NCBI GenBank assembly: GCA_965225735.1
Contig: CBDDBN010000030.1
Coordinates: forward strand, 558,001-622,000
Source of the DNA: Denitrobaculum sp965225735
GTDB taxonomy: Bacteria; Pseudomonadota; Alphaproteobacteria; Kiloniellales; Kiloniellaceae
Length of the DNA stretch: 64,000 nt
Direction: 5' to 3'
Shown: positions 26,630 through 34,536 of the stretch, one piece after another
Position numbering within the stretch: the stretch's first letter is position 1
Layout of the letters: every line of letters begins with the position of its first letter
Translations under genes and position numbers: made by a program
Notes under the pieces: model-generated
What the model was told of the DNA's origin: nothing
The model's database searches: none
Seen by the model: only the letters and a program-made list of their open reading frames with translations

Positions 26630-27084
26630 GACGATGACTCCGGCAGCACGGACCCCTTGGAAGCGGGAGATGCCTCGAGCGATAAGAGCGTGTCGAAGTT
26701 CCTGAGCAGATAGAGGGCCACGATAGCCGCAAGCATCGGCCAGGCCGCGTAGAACAGCAGGTTCGGCGAGGTCCAGGGGTCGAGATAACGCGGATAGGAG
26801 GCCAGTGTGGAGACCAGGTGGATGACAAAGACAGCCGCGGTCGCCCAGCGTTTCTGAAATCCGACCAGAAAGGCAAGCACAACGGCCGCCTGCAGGGCCC
26901 CGATGATGTAGGCCCCGGACGTGCTGAGATCAGATACGCCATAAAAGACCTTGAAGACCGCTGCCGCGTTTTCAGGAAGGACAAACTTGACGAGAGTCCA
27001 CATGATCATCACCAGAGCAACGCCGAGACGCAGGCCGAGCAGCGACCAGGCCAGGGGCGCTTTCGGAACGCTTACCTCTTGCAT
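26626..27084 (-). CDS. DoxX-like small membrane protein
   Basis: A 152-residue protein with four hydrophobic segments and the general DoxX layout: an early GLRLGVALVMIMW helix, then SGAYIIGALQAAVVLAFLVGF and WATAAVFVIHLVSTL. DoxX relatives are linked to oxidative stress and electron flow, but this protein's role is not known. It lies 12 bp after a thioredoxin-fold gene and is coupled to the SDR gene, so the three are likely expressed together. Confidence 0.65.
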   Translation of the reverse strand: MQEVSVPKAPLAWSLLGLRLGVALVMIMWTLVKFVLPENAAAVFKVFYGVSDLSTSGAYIIGALQAAVVLAFLVGFQKRWATAAVFVIHLVSTLASYPRYLDPWTSPNLLFYAAWPMLAAIVALYLLRNFDTLLSLEASPASKGSVLPESSS

Positions 27085-27096
27085 ACGAAACTCCTA

Positions 27097-27630
27097 TTAC
27101 GCGTGGGTACCCCGAATGGGGTAGTTGTTTTCTGGGTTCCGGATAAACTTGAGGCCCATCATCAAAGACTCAAGGTCCGGCCGCGCGAAGGGCGCATTAG
27201 AGATGTCGACGACCTGCAGCTTGCCATCGCCGTTCACGACAAAGAGGCCCGGCTCCGCAAAGGGGCGATCGGTTTCCGCGGCGGAACGCGGATGGGAGAC
27301 GTAGAGACCCAACTGCGTCATTTGCGCGGGCGTCAGGCCGAAGCCCACTTTGAAGCCGGGACCGACCTCTGCGATTTGGACCTCCGCCTTCTCCTGCGGA
27401 TCCGCGGAGATGGCAACCACATCGATGCCCAGAGCGTTCAGCTCAGACAGCCGTTCATCGATCTGCTTGAGATACTTGGTGCAGACGGGGCAATGTTTGC
27501 CGCGATAGACGACGATGAGGCGCCAGTCGTGGCCGCCTTCGGCTTTTGAGAGTTCCAGCTCTCCCCCACCCAGCTTCGCGACGGTCATGGCGGGAAAGTC
27601 TTGTCCGGCCTCCAGCTTCCTGGCGGTCAT
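27097..27630 (-). CDS. Thioredoxin-fold AhpC/TSA-like protein 2
   Basis: A 177-residue redoxin with a YRGKHC47PVC50TK active-site helix and the conserved VAISADPQEKAE and AETDRPFAEPGLFVV segments. It resembles the protein encoded at 25231-25755. It is the first gene of an operon with the DoxX-like protein and an SDR, and is divergent from a TetR gene across 69 bp. The CxxC suggests thiol-disulphide or peroxide reduction. Confidence 0.8.
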   Translation of the reverse strand: MTARKLEAGQDFPAMTVAKLGGGELELSKAEGGHDWRLIVVYRGKHCPVCTKYLKQIDERLSELNALGIDVVAISADPQEKAEVQIAEVGPGFKVGFGLTPAQMTQLGLYVSHPRSAAETDRPFAEPGLFVVNGDGKLQVVDISNAPFARPDLESLMMGLKFIRNPENNYPIRGTHA

Positions 27631-27644
27631 AAGGTCTCCTTGTG

Positions 27645-27714
27645 TTTTGTAATGAACGTTATTAAATGTAGCCAGGGGTGGACTTCAAGGCATTTTGTAA
27701 TGAGCACTACAAAA
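27645..27714. promoter_or_regulatory. Repeated TTTTGTAATGA element between redoxin and tetR genes
   Basis: TTTTGTAATGA occurs at 27645-27655 and again at 27693-27703, 48 bp apart. The second copy is the left arm of a near-palindrome, TTTTGTAAT-GAGC-ACTACAAAA, and overlaps the tetR start codon. The first copy lies beside TAAT/ATTA arms. These are candidate TetR operators. Confidence 0.5.
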
Positions 27715-28305
27715 AAACTTGGCCGGCCAATCGGCTTCGATGCGGAAGAAGCCTTGCTCGCGGCGGTCAACGTCTTCTGGGCGAAGGGTTATGACGGCGC
27801 GTCGATGAAGGATCTGACCGAGGCCATGGGCATCAACAGCCCGAGTCTTTATGCAGCCTTCGGCGACAAGCGCAGCCTCTATCTGAAAGCCATCGACCGC
27901 TACGCCTCGAACGACGCCTGCGCGCCCCTCGTGGCCTTCGAATCCGAACCGGATATCGCGGCGGCGGTGCGCGCCTTTATGGAAGCGGCCATCGACTACG
28001 CGACGCAGCATGAAAGCGGCGCGCGCGGTTGTTTCCTCACCTCCTGCGTCTCGACCAGTTCCGGCGAGGTCGAGGGCGTGCAGCCCCTGTTGCGCCAGGC
28101 GATCGAAGGAACCGACACGCGCCTCGCAAGCCGGTTCGATGCAGAAAAAGCGAAAGGCAATCTGCCGCCGGATTTCCCCTCGCTGGACCGGGCGCGGCTG
28201 CTGTTCGACCTGCGCCAGGGTCACGTCTTTCGCGCACGTGCGGGCCTGCCTCGCGAAAGTATGACGAAGGACTTGGATCATCGCGTCGCCATGGTGCTGA
28301 ACTAG
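27700..28305 (+). CDS. TetR-family transcription regulator
   Basis: A 201-residue TetR protein. The N-terminal helix-turn-helix (residues about 10-55) includes ALLAAVNVFWAKGYDGASMKDLTEAMGINSPSLYAAFGDK, and the C-terminal domain is the TetR_C_16/YcdC-like type with an ARGCFLTSC segment. I chose the ATG at 27700; earlier in-frame codons would lie in the operator region. It probably represses itself and the divergent redoxin-DoxX-SDR operon, perhaps in response to an electrophile, given a cysteine-containing ligand domain. Confidence 0.9.
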   Translation: MSTTKKLGRPIGFDAEEALLAAVNVFWAKGYDGASMKDLTEAMGINSPSLYAAFGDKRSLYLKAIDRYASNDACAPLVAFESEPDIAAAVRAFMEAAIDYATQHESGARGCFLTSCVSTSSGEVEGVQPLLRQAIEGTDTRLASRFDAEKAKGNLPPDFPSLDRARLLFDLRQGHVFRARAGLPRESMTKDLDHRVAMVLN

Positions 28306-28634
28306 AGCAACCAACGCCGGTGCTGTCGGGCAAGATTACACCCCTTGCCCGGAGGGAATTTACGCCAGCACTGGTCCGTGCGTCCCCTATCGCATTCCGC
28401 TTCCTTTTATCTGTCGGATCGCTTTACAGGATTCCGCCCTTAAGTCGGTTTTACGTCGGGATTTTTTACGATTGGCAAGGCCAGCAAATCGGCTTCAGCC
28501 GTCGCGGGGCGGACTTCTGCGAATCAAAATCATTGGCATGCAAATTGCTCTGAATCCAGCTCCAGCCAGCTCGGGATTTTTTCTTCCGGGCCCTACATAA
28601 AATGACTGAATTTTTACAGGAGTATGAACGCGTT
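28306..28634. other. 329-bp intergenic region with a hairpin and a sigma-54-like promoter
   Basis: No gene is seen. An 8-bp hairpin (CGGGCAAG 28327-28334 with CTTGCCCG 28344-28351) lacks a T-tract. Further on is a good -24/-12 element at 28534-28549. The downstream gene encodes a PEP-CTERM protein. Confidence 0.5.
28534..28549 (+). promoter_or_regulatory. Sigma-54-type -24/-12 promoter
   Basis: TGGCATGCAAATTGCT matches the RpoN consensus, with the GG (28535-28536) and GC (28547-28548) dinucleotides separated by exactly 10 bp. It lies 86 bp before the PEP-CTERM gene start. PEP-CTERM genes in other bacteria are known to be controlled by the PrsK/PrsR system with RpoN. Confidence 0.55.
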
Positions 28635-29549
28635 ATGGCGCTTTCAAAGCTTAAGCCTTTGCTGTTTACCGGCGGGCTTTTCGCAACGATTCTGACGACC
28701 GCAGGCACCGTGCAAGCAATTGTCGTTACCCCCGAAAACTCGGCCGCCAACCTGACCTCGGCCCTGCTCGGCAGCGGGATCACCGTTACCGGTTCGACGC
28801 TATCAGGACAAAGCTCCGGAGGCGCCTCGTCGGGGGTCTACACCAACGCGGCCGGCACCTACGGTATCGGCTCGGGCGTGGTCCTCTCGACGGGCAACGT
28901 TTCCGACTACAGGACCGGACCGAACAACGCCCTCGACACCACGACGGAGTATGGCAGCGCGGCCACGGCGGCGCAGGAAGCCCTGCTCGACCCCATCTCC
29001 GGCGGGACCTTCCAGCACTTTGATGTCACGCAGCTGGATATCACCTTTGACGTCGGCCAGTCGGTCAACAGCATCTTCTTCAACGTGATCTTCGGTTCCG
29101 AAGAGTTCGACGAGTTCGTCGGCACCCAATTCATCGATGCCTTCGGGATCTACCTGAACGGTGTCAACATTGCGCTGTTCGACGGACTGCCTGTCAATGT
29201 GAACCATCCGAACATGGACTTCATCAACGGCACTGAACTTGACGGCATTCTCGATCCCACCGACGGCGCTGGCGATCCGATCATGCTGTTCGAGAGCGCC
29301 GTCGAAGCCGGATCGACTGGCAACACCCTGACTTTTATCATCGGCGACTCAGGCGACCAGCGCCTGGATTCGACCGTCTTTATCTCTGGCTTCGGCGCGG
29401 TCAATCCGGGCGGCGGAACCCCAGGCGGCGGCAACCCACCCGGCACGATCGAGGTTCCCGAACCCGCATCCTGGGCGCTTTTGGGCGTCGGTCTTTTGGG
29501 CGTCGCTGCCGCGCGGCGCAGGAACAAGCGGTCAAACGCTTCCGCATAA
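28635..29549 (+). CDS. PEP-CTERM sorting-domain protein with choice-of-anchor-L-like region
   Basis: A 304-residue secreted protein. A signal peptide (MALSKLKP, hydrophobic core, ending near TVQA) is followed by a Gly/Ser/Thr-rich domain with STGNVSDY, VIFGSEEFDEFVG and FINGTELDG segments typical of choice-of-anchor L proteins. The C-terminus has VPEPASWALLGVGLLG then AARRR, a complete PEP-CTERM signal for exosortase processing. I chose the ATG at 28635 because it gives a compact signal peptide; one at 28602 would add 11 polar residues. The exosortase is not in this window. Confidence 0.88.
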   Translation: MALSKLKPLLFTGGLFATILTTAGTVQAIVVTPENSAANLTSALLGSGITVTGSTLSGQSSGGASSGVYTNAAGTYGIGSGVVLSTGNVSDYRTGPNNALDTTTEYGSAATAAQEALLDPISGGTFQHFDVTQLDITFDVGQSVNSIFFNVIFGSEEFDEFVGTQFIDAFGIYLNGVNIALFDGLPVNVNHPNMDFINGTELDGILDPTDGAGDPIMLFESAVEAGSTGNTLTFIIGDSGDQRLDSTVFISGFGAVNPGGGTPGGGNPPGTIEVPEPASWALLGVGLLGVAAARRRNKRSNASA

Positions 29550-29564
29550 ATACTGCATGCAGGG

Positions 29565-29587
29565 GTGGCGGCTCCATGAGCCGCCAC
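29565..29587. repeat. Perfect 10-bp hairpin after the PEP-CTERM gene
   Basis: GTGGCGGCTC (29565-29574) and GAGCCGCCAC (29578-29587) form a perfect stem with a 3-nt loop, 15 bp past the stop codon. There is no T-tract on either strand, so it is a weak terminator candidate that may only stabilise the mRNA end. Confidence 0.45.
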
Positions 29588-29673
29588 TCACCAAAAAACG
29601 CCGTTTGTCCGCCGAACCCAATGAACGATGGCAGTGATCGGGAAACCTGTGCCGAGATGAGGTGACGAGGCAA

Positions 29674-30300
29674 TCAGGGGGAGACAACAGGGAGTGCCGA
29701 AAGCCCCACGTCGATGAATCGCTTCAGGGCGCGCTTGTCCGCGCCGCTGCGGTGCAGAACGCCGAGCGTCAGGGCCTGCCCCGCATAGAACTCGGCAAGC
29801 GCCTTCGGGTCGGCCTCGGCGGGGAGCTCCCCCTGCTTGTGGGCCTCGCGGAACCGCTTGATCAAAGCCGCCAGACGCTGTTTCTGGAAGTCGCGGCTGA
29901 GCGTCTCCAGAGCTGAGGGCTGCCCCCCGCATTCGACCAGGCTATTAACCAGAAAGCAGCCATAGGGCGTCGACTTGTCGAGCAGACTCTCCATCACGGT
30001 CTCAAGGTAGGCGCGGACAAAGGCCGGCAGCGGGCCCTCGCTTTTGAAAACCGCTTCGAACTTCGGCTCCCCCTGATTGAAGTAGCGTGCGAGCGCCTTG
30101 CCGTAGAGAGCTTCCTTGTCGCCAAAGTTCGCATAGAGGCCCGGTTTGGCCATGCCGGTCGCGCAGGCGAGATCGTTCATCGAGGTGCCTTCGAAACCCC
30201 GTTCCCAGAACAGCTTTATAGCGCTGTCCAAAACTGCCTCCGGATCCGTTTTCCGAGGCCGTCCGCGTGCCGTTCCCACCTTCTCCACCTTTGCGCCCAA
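29674..30300 (-). CDS. TetR-family transcription regulator
   Basis: A 208-residue TetR protein. The helix-turn-helix segment AIKLFWERGFEGTSMNDLACATGMAKPGLYANFGDK sits at residues about 25-62, and the C-terminal domain carries YGCFLVNSLVECGG with two cysteines. It is a distant paralogue of the regulator at 27700. It faces an SDR gene across 133 bp that contain two TACC/GGTA dyads flanking a promoter, so autoregulation and control of the SDR genes are likely. Confidence 0.9.
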   Translation of the reverse strand: MGAKVEKVGTARGRPRKTDPEAVLDSAIKLFWERGFEGTSMNDLACATGMAKPGLYANFGDKEALYGKALARYFNQGEPKFEAVFKSEGPLPAFVRAYLETVMESLLDKSTPYGCFLVNSLVECGGQPSALETLSRDFQKQRLAALIKRFREAHKQGELPAEADPKALAEFYAGQALTLGVLHRSGADKRALKRFIDVGLSALPVVSP

Positions 30301-30308
30301 TATTAAAT

Positions 30309-30372
30309 TACCGATCGGTATTAAAATACCTTGACATCACCGTGTCAGATTTCATTTAAGTACCACTCGGTA
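30309..30372 (+). promoter_or_regulatory. Promoter flanked by two TACC-N4-GGTA TetR-type operators
   Basis: TACCGATCGGTA (30309-30320) is a perfect 12-bp palindrome. TACCACTCGGTA (30361-30372) differs at two central positions. Between them are TTGACA (30331-30336) and, 17 bp on, ATTTAA (30354-30359). The layout would let the adjacent TetR protein repress both directions. Confidence 0.6.
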
Positions 30373-30433
30373 CCAAAAACTTCAACTCAGCACCGAGTCG
30401 AACGAACCCAAACTCATTTCAGGAGAATATCGC

Positions 30434-31174
30434 GTGAGCAGGATCGAAGGAAAAGCCGTTTTCGTCACAGGCGCGAACCGCGGCATTGGACGGGCATTCG
30501 TCGAAGAGCTTTTGGCCGCCGGCGCGGCTAAGGTCTATGCCGGCGCCCGTAACACGGAAAGCCTTGCCCAACTCGTCACAGAGAACAACGGACGCGTCGT
30601 CCCGGTCAGCCTCGACGTCACCAAGCGTGAGACCATCGCCGCCGCCGCGGCAGCCCATCGAGACGTCGCGGTTCTGATCAACAATGCCGGCGTTGCCGCA
30701 TTTGAAGGCCTGATCGCCGCCGAAAGCACAGACGGTGCCCGTAACGAGATGGACATCAACTACTTCGGTGTCCTCGATGTAACCCGCGCCTTCGCACCGA
30801 CCCTGGCCGCAAACGGTGGCGGCGCCATCGTCAACATGAGCTCGATTGCCGGACACGTGAACTTCCCGATGCTCGGGTCCTACAGCGCCTCAAAAGCAGC
30901 AACGCACTCCCTGACACAGGGCGTGCGGGCGGAACTGGCGGCGCAGGGTACGTTGGTGGTCGGCGTTTATCCGGGTCCGGTCGATACGGACATGGCAGCC
31001 AGCTTCCCTATGGAGAAGGCGACACCGAATGCGGTTGCCCGGAGAATCCTCTCCGCCGTTGAACACGGTGAGGAGGACGTCTATCCGGACTCGGCCGCGA
31101 CGGAAATGCACGCAGGCTTGCTGGGCGACCCCAAGGCCGTCGAAAAGCAGGTTGGAGAAATGCTGCCCCAATAA
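30434..31174 (+). CDS. Short-chain dehydrogenase/reductase, TetR-controlled
   Basis: A 246-residue classical SDR with TGANRGIG, the NNAG strand and an intact Ser-Tyr-Lys site (MSSIAG then YSASK). It starts 10 bp after an AGGAG ribosome-binding site. The divergent TetR gene and the dyads between them suggest induction by a small electrophile or carbonyl substrate. The next gene is another SDR-like protein and then a glutathione transferase, so a stress-linked carbonyl or quinone reduction role is possible. Confidence 0.9.
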   Translation: MSRIEGKAVFVTGANRGIGRAFVEELLAAGAAKVYAGARNTESLAQLVTENNGRVVPVSLDVTKRETIAAAAAAHRDVAVLINNAGVAAFEGLIAAESTDGARNEMDINYFGVLDVTRAFAPTLAANGGGAIVNMSSIAGHVNFPMLGSYSASKAATHSLTQGVRAELAAQGTLVVGVYPGPVDTDMAASFPMEKATPNAVARRILSAVEHGEEDVYPDSAATEMHAGLLGDPKAVEKQVGEMLPQ

Positions 31175-31319
31175 GCGGCCAAAACACCTGAGCGCGCGAG
31201 GTCACATCCATTCAGCCCGACATCATAGAACCGCTGTCATGGATTTGTGATCTTGCGTCTCTGGTGGGCGCTGCTTTTTTCGGTCAAGATTGTTAGAGGA
31301 TCAGAAGGGGATTTCGAAG

Positions 31320-32015
31320 ATGGGGACCGCCATTATCATCGGCGCGGGCGCAGGATTGTCCGCCTCTCTGGCGCGCAAGCTGCACGCCCGTGGACACAGT
31401 CTTTTACTGGCAGCCCGCAACACAGACAAACTCGCGGACCTGCAGGCGGAGACCGGTGCGAAGCTGGTTGCCTGCGACGCATCGGATCCGGCCGAGATGG
31501 AAAAGCTCTTCGCCGAGGCCGATGCTATGGGCGAAGCGCTGGACATCGCGGTCTACAATCCCTCCGCGCGGGTGCGCGGTCCCATCACTGAGCTGGAGCC
31601 CGAAGCGGTCAAGTCCGCAATTCTGACCACCAGCTATGGCGCCTTTTTGATGGCCCAGCAAGCGGCCAGACGCATGATTCCCAACGGCAAGGGCGCGATC
31701 CTTTTCACCGGCGCATCGGCCGGCGTGAAAGGCTTTCCGCGGTCCTCCACCTTCGCGATGGGTAAATTCGCCCTGCGCGGGCTGGCACAAAGCCTGGCGC
31801 GGGAACTCCATCCGCAAGGCATTCATATCGGCCACTTCGTCATCGACGGCGGCATCCGCAACGCCAGCCGGCCGGAGCGCGTTGAGGCTGCCGATAACCC
31901 GGATTCGATGCTCGACCCGGACGCCATCGCGGACAGCTATCTGCACTTCCTGGATCAGCCGCGCTCGAGCTGGGCCTGGGAGATCGAGCTCCGGCCCTGG
32001 GTTGAGAGCTTCTGA
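31320..32015 (+). CDS. SDR-family protein with Tyr-to-Phe change at the active site
   Basis: A 231-residue SDR-like protein with an N-terminal GAGAGLSASLA cofactor loop and a TGASAG strand. The catalytic YxxxK position reads F-A-M-G-K in the DNA, so the lysine remains but the tyrosine is phenylalanine. It may reduce with altered chemistry or bind only. The start at 31320 (AAGGGG ribosome-binding site) is preferred to an in-frame ATG 30 bp upstream. The gene is 146 bp after the other SDR and 53 bp before the glutathione transferase gene. Confidence 0.82.
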   Translation: MGTAIIIGAGAGLSASLARKLHARGHSLLLAARNTDKLADLQAETGAKLVACDASDPAEMEKLFAEADAMGEALDIAVYNPSARVRGPITELEPEAVKSAILTTSYGAFLMAQQAARRMIPNGKGAILFTGASAGVKGFPRSSTFAMGKFALRGLAQSLARELHPQGIHIGHFVIDGGIRNASRPERVEAADNPDSMLDPDAIADSYLHFLDQPRSSWAWEIELRPWVESF

Positions 32016-32067
32016 CCGCGACACCAAACTTACCTCTGTCACAAACCCTAGAAAACGGAATTCAAAA

Positions 32068-32940
32068 ATGAATGAGTCTTCCCCCTATGTGCCGCCCAAG
32101 GTCTGGAAATGGGAAACCGAGAACGGCGGGACCTTTTCCAAGACCAACCGCCCCATCGCGGGCGCAACCCATGAACAGAAGCTGCCAATGGGCGAGCATC
32201 CGCTGCAGCTCTATTCGCTCGCCACGCCGAACGGCGTCAAGGTGACAGTGATGCTGGAAGAGCTGCTGGCGCTCGGCCACAGCGGCGCGGAATACGACGC
32301 CTATGTCATCAAGATCGGCGACGGTGAGCAGTTCGGCAGCGGCTTCGTCGATATCAATCCCAATTCAAAGATCCCGGCCCTGCTGGATCTCAGCACCGAC
32401 ACACCGACCCGCGTATTCGAGTCCGGCGCGATCCTGTTGTATCTCGCCGAGAAGTTCGGCGCCTTCCTGCCGAAGGATCACGCCAAGCGCACGGAAGCGC
32501 TCAACTGGCTGTTCTGGCAGATGGGCAGCGCACCCTATCTTGGCGGCGGTTTCGGTCACTTTTACGCCTATGCGCCGGAGAAGTTCGAATACGCCATCGA
32601 CCGCTTCGCCATGGAAACCAAACGCCAGATGGACGTGCTCGACCGGCACCTCGCCGATAACCAGTACATGGCCGGCGACGAATACTCCATCGCCGACATG
32701 GCCATCTGGGCCTGGTACGGCGCGCTGGCCCTGGGCCGGCTCTACGATGCCGGCGAGTTCCTGGATGTCACCTCCTACAAAAACGTCGTGCGCTGGGCCG
32801 AGGAAATCGGTCAGCGCCCCGCCGTCGTCCGCGGGCGCAAGGTCAACCGCATCTCCGGTCCGCCGGAAGACCAGCTGCACGAGCGCCACGACGCCAGCGA
32901 CTTCGACACCAAGACCCAGGACAAGGTCGCGGCTGAGTAG
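32068..32940 (+). CDS. yghU: YghU-type glutathione transferase / disulphide-bond reductase
   Basis: A 290-residue GST of the Nu class. The N-terminal thioredoxin-like domain has NGVKVTVMLEELLALG and NPNSKIPALLD with ESGAILLYLAEK, the cis-proline and ES glutathione-binding motifs. The C-terminal all-helical domain includes GDEYSIADMAIWAWYG. YghU/YfcG proteins reduce disulphides with glutathione. The gene ends 29 bp before a strong intrinsic terminator, so it is the last gene of the SDR cluster. Confidence 0.92.
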   Translation: MNESSPYVPPKVWKWETENGGTFSKTNRPIAGATHEQKLPMGEHPLQLYSLATPNGVKVTVMLEELLALGHSGAEYDAYVIKIGDGEQFGSGFVDINPNSKIPALLDLSTDTPTRVFESGAILLYLAEKFGAFLPKDHAKRTEALNWLFWQMGSAPYLGGGFGHFYAYAPEKFEYAIDRFAMETKRQMDVLDRHLADNQYMAGDEYSIADMAIWAWYGALALGRLYDAGEFLDVTSYKNVVRWAEEIGQRPAVVRGRKVNRISGPPEDQLHERHDASDFDTKTQDKVAAE

Positions 32941-32969
32941 CCCACTCCCAATAGGTCAAGGCGCAAAAG

Positions 32970-33009
32970 CCGGCCTTCACCGCATGACGGTGGAGGCCGG
33001 TTTCTTTTT
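32970..33009 (+). terminator. Rho-independent terminator after yghU
   Basis: A 13-bp stem with one G-U pair (CCGGCCTTCACCG 32970-32982 with CGGTGGAGGCCGG 32988-33000), a 5-nt loop and a T-rich tail (TTTCTTTTT) end the yghU transcript. Confidence 0.88.
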
Positions 33010-33095
33010 GGCGCCCAAGGTCCGTCGTCAGGGACGCGCCTTGAACGGCCTCACGATGGACAGCCGATAGAGCGCCACTCCAGTCATTTGATTAG

Positions 33096-33157
33096 TGCAT
33101 TATATTGCATAAAACACAAAATATTGAATTTGACATGTATCAAAATGCATGTAAGTT
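33096..33157 (+). promoter_or_regulatory. livJ promoter region with TGCA-N6-TGCA BoxR/BzdR-type operator
   Basis: TGCATTATATTGCA (33096-33109) is a TGCA-N6-TGCA direct repeat, the operator form described for BzdR of anaerobic benzoate degradation. A third TGCA lies at 33146-33149 inside the spacer of a possible promoter, TTGACA at 33130-33135 and TAAGTT at 33152-33157. The 15-mer GCATTATATTGCATA (33097-33111) recurs exactly before boxC. Confidence 0.6.
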
Positions 33158-33209
33158 AGTCCGCCAATAACAAAAATCAACGCGTAAGCCTTATTGGGAG
33201 GAGAGAGAC

Positions 33210-34379
33210 ATGAAGACTCGGGTCAAACTCGGGGTCGCCGTTGCGGCTGGCCTTGCACTGGCAAGCAGCCAGGCCATGGCGAAGGAATACAAAGTCGGCG
33301 TTCTGCTGCCCTTCTCGGGCGTTTTTGCCGGCCTCGGCGCGCATATCGAAAACGGATTTAAGCTGGGCCTGGAGCACTATGGTGCAGATCTGGGCGACAA
33401 CACCATCACCATGGTCCGCGCGGACACCGAAGCCAAACCGGCCGCCAGCCTGGCTAAAGCCAAGAAGATGGTCCTGCAGGACAAGGTCGACGTGCTGATG
33501 GGCGTGGTGTCCTCGGCCGTGCTCGGCGGTATGCGCGACTTCGTTCACAATTCGGGCACCCCACTGGTGGTTGCGAACGCTGGCAACGATCACATGACCG
33601 GCGAGAAGTGCAGCCCCAACATCATCCGCGTGTCCTTCTCGAACAGCCAGATCAACCGCCCGGTCGGCGGCTGGCTCGCCAAGCAGGGCGTGAAGAAAGC
33701 CTATCTGATGGCGCCCGACTACGCGGCCGGCCACCAGATGATGGAAGCCTTCAAGAAGACCTTCACGGAAGCGGGCGGCGAGATCATCGGCGAGGCCTAT
33801 CCGCCGCTGCGCGGCACGAAGGACTACGGCCCCTTCATCACGGCCGCCAAGGCCGCCAATCCCGATGCGATTTACACCTTCTTCGCCGGCAGCGCGGCCA
33901 TCACCTTCGTGAAGCAGTATCACGAGTTCGGCCTGAAAAAGGACATCCCGCTCTACGGCGCGGGCTTTCTGACCTCCGCCGCTTACGTCCATGTGCAGGG
34001 CGAAGCCGCTGACGGCACAGTCGCCGCGCTGCACTACGTGCCCGCCATCGACACCCCTGAGAATAAGAAGTTCCAGGACGCCTATCAGGCCGCGCATGAA
34101 AAGGTCGGTTCCGAGTTCGCCGTGGCCGGCTATGACGCCGCGCGTCTGATCGTCGAAGCCATCAAGGCCTCGGGCGGCGACAAGGATGCCTTCAAAGCCG
34201 CCCTGTCAAAGGTGGAGTTCAACGGTCCGCGCGGCCCGCTGCGCATCGACCCGGCCACCAACAACGTCGTTCAGAACATCTACGTCTTCAAGAACGAGTT
34301 CAAGGACGGCAAGATCGTGCAGACCGTGCTCGACACCATCCCGAACGTTCAGGACGCCCCGAACGGCTGCTCCATGTAA
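33210..34379 (+). CDS. livJ: Branched-chain-type ABC transporter substrate-binding protein
   Basis: A 389-residue periplasmic protein with a signal peptide (MKTRVKLG, hydrophobic core, AMA cleavage site) and the LivJ/leucine-binding fold. Segments include VGVLLPFSGVFAGLG, LMGVVSSAVLGG and YAGFL/YDAARLIVEAIK. It is followed by livH, livM, livG and livF and sits in the benzoyl-CoA locus, so benzoate or a related aromatic acid is the probable ligand. That assignment is contextual. A GGGAGGAGAG ribosome-binding site precedes the ATG. Confidence 0.92.
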   Translation: MKTRVKLGVAVAAGLALASSQAMAKEYKVGVLLPFSGVFAGLGAHIENGFKLGLEHYGADLGDNTITMVRADTEAKPAASLAKAKKMVLQDKVDVLMGVVSSAVLGGMRDFVHNSGTPLVVANAGNDHMTGEKCSPNIIRVSFSNSQINRPVGGWLAKQGVKKAYLMAPDYAAGHQMMEAFKKTFTEAGGEIIGEAYPPLRGTKDYGPFITAAKAANPDAIYTFFAGSAAITFVKQYHEFGLKKDIPLYGAGFLTSAAYVHVQGEAADGTVAALHYVPAIDTPENKKFQDAYQAAHEKVGSEFAVAGYDAARLIVEAIKASGGDKDAFKAALSKVEFNGPRGPLRIDPATNNVVQNIYVFKNEFKDGKIVQTVLDTIPNVQDAPNGCSM

Positions 34380-34394
34380 TCGGAGCTTTTGCGA

Positions 34395-34424
34395 TCCGGC
34401 CGGAGGCAGTGGCTTCCGGCCGGA
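34395..34424. repeat. GC-rich hairpin between livJ and livH
   Basis: TCCGGCCGGA occurs at 34395-34404 and 34415-34424 and, being self-complementary, pairs to a strong stem around a GGCAGTGGCT loop, followed by CGCTTTT. It lies 16 bp past the livJ stop and probably lowers expression of the permease genes relative to the abundant binding protein. Confidence 0.6.
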
Positions 34425-34536
34425 CGCTTTTCCATGCCCCCTTGTGATACATTGAGACGCTGGCAAAATCGGACCCTGTTCCAGGTCCGTCCGGAATTGC
34501 TGCGGCCTATCGCCCGCCAGGAAATGAGAGTTAACG

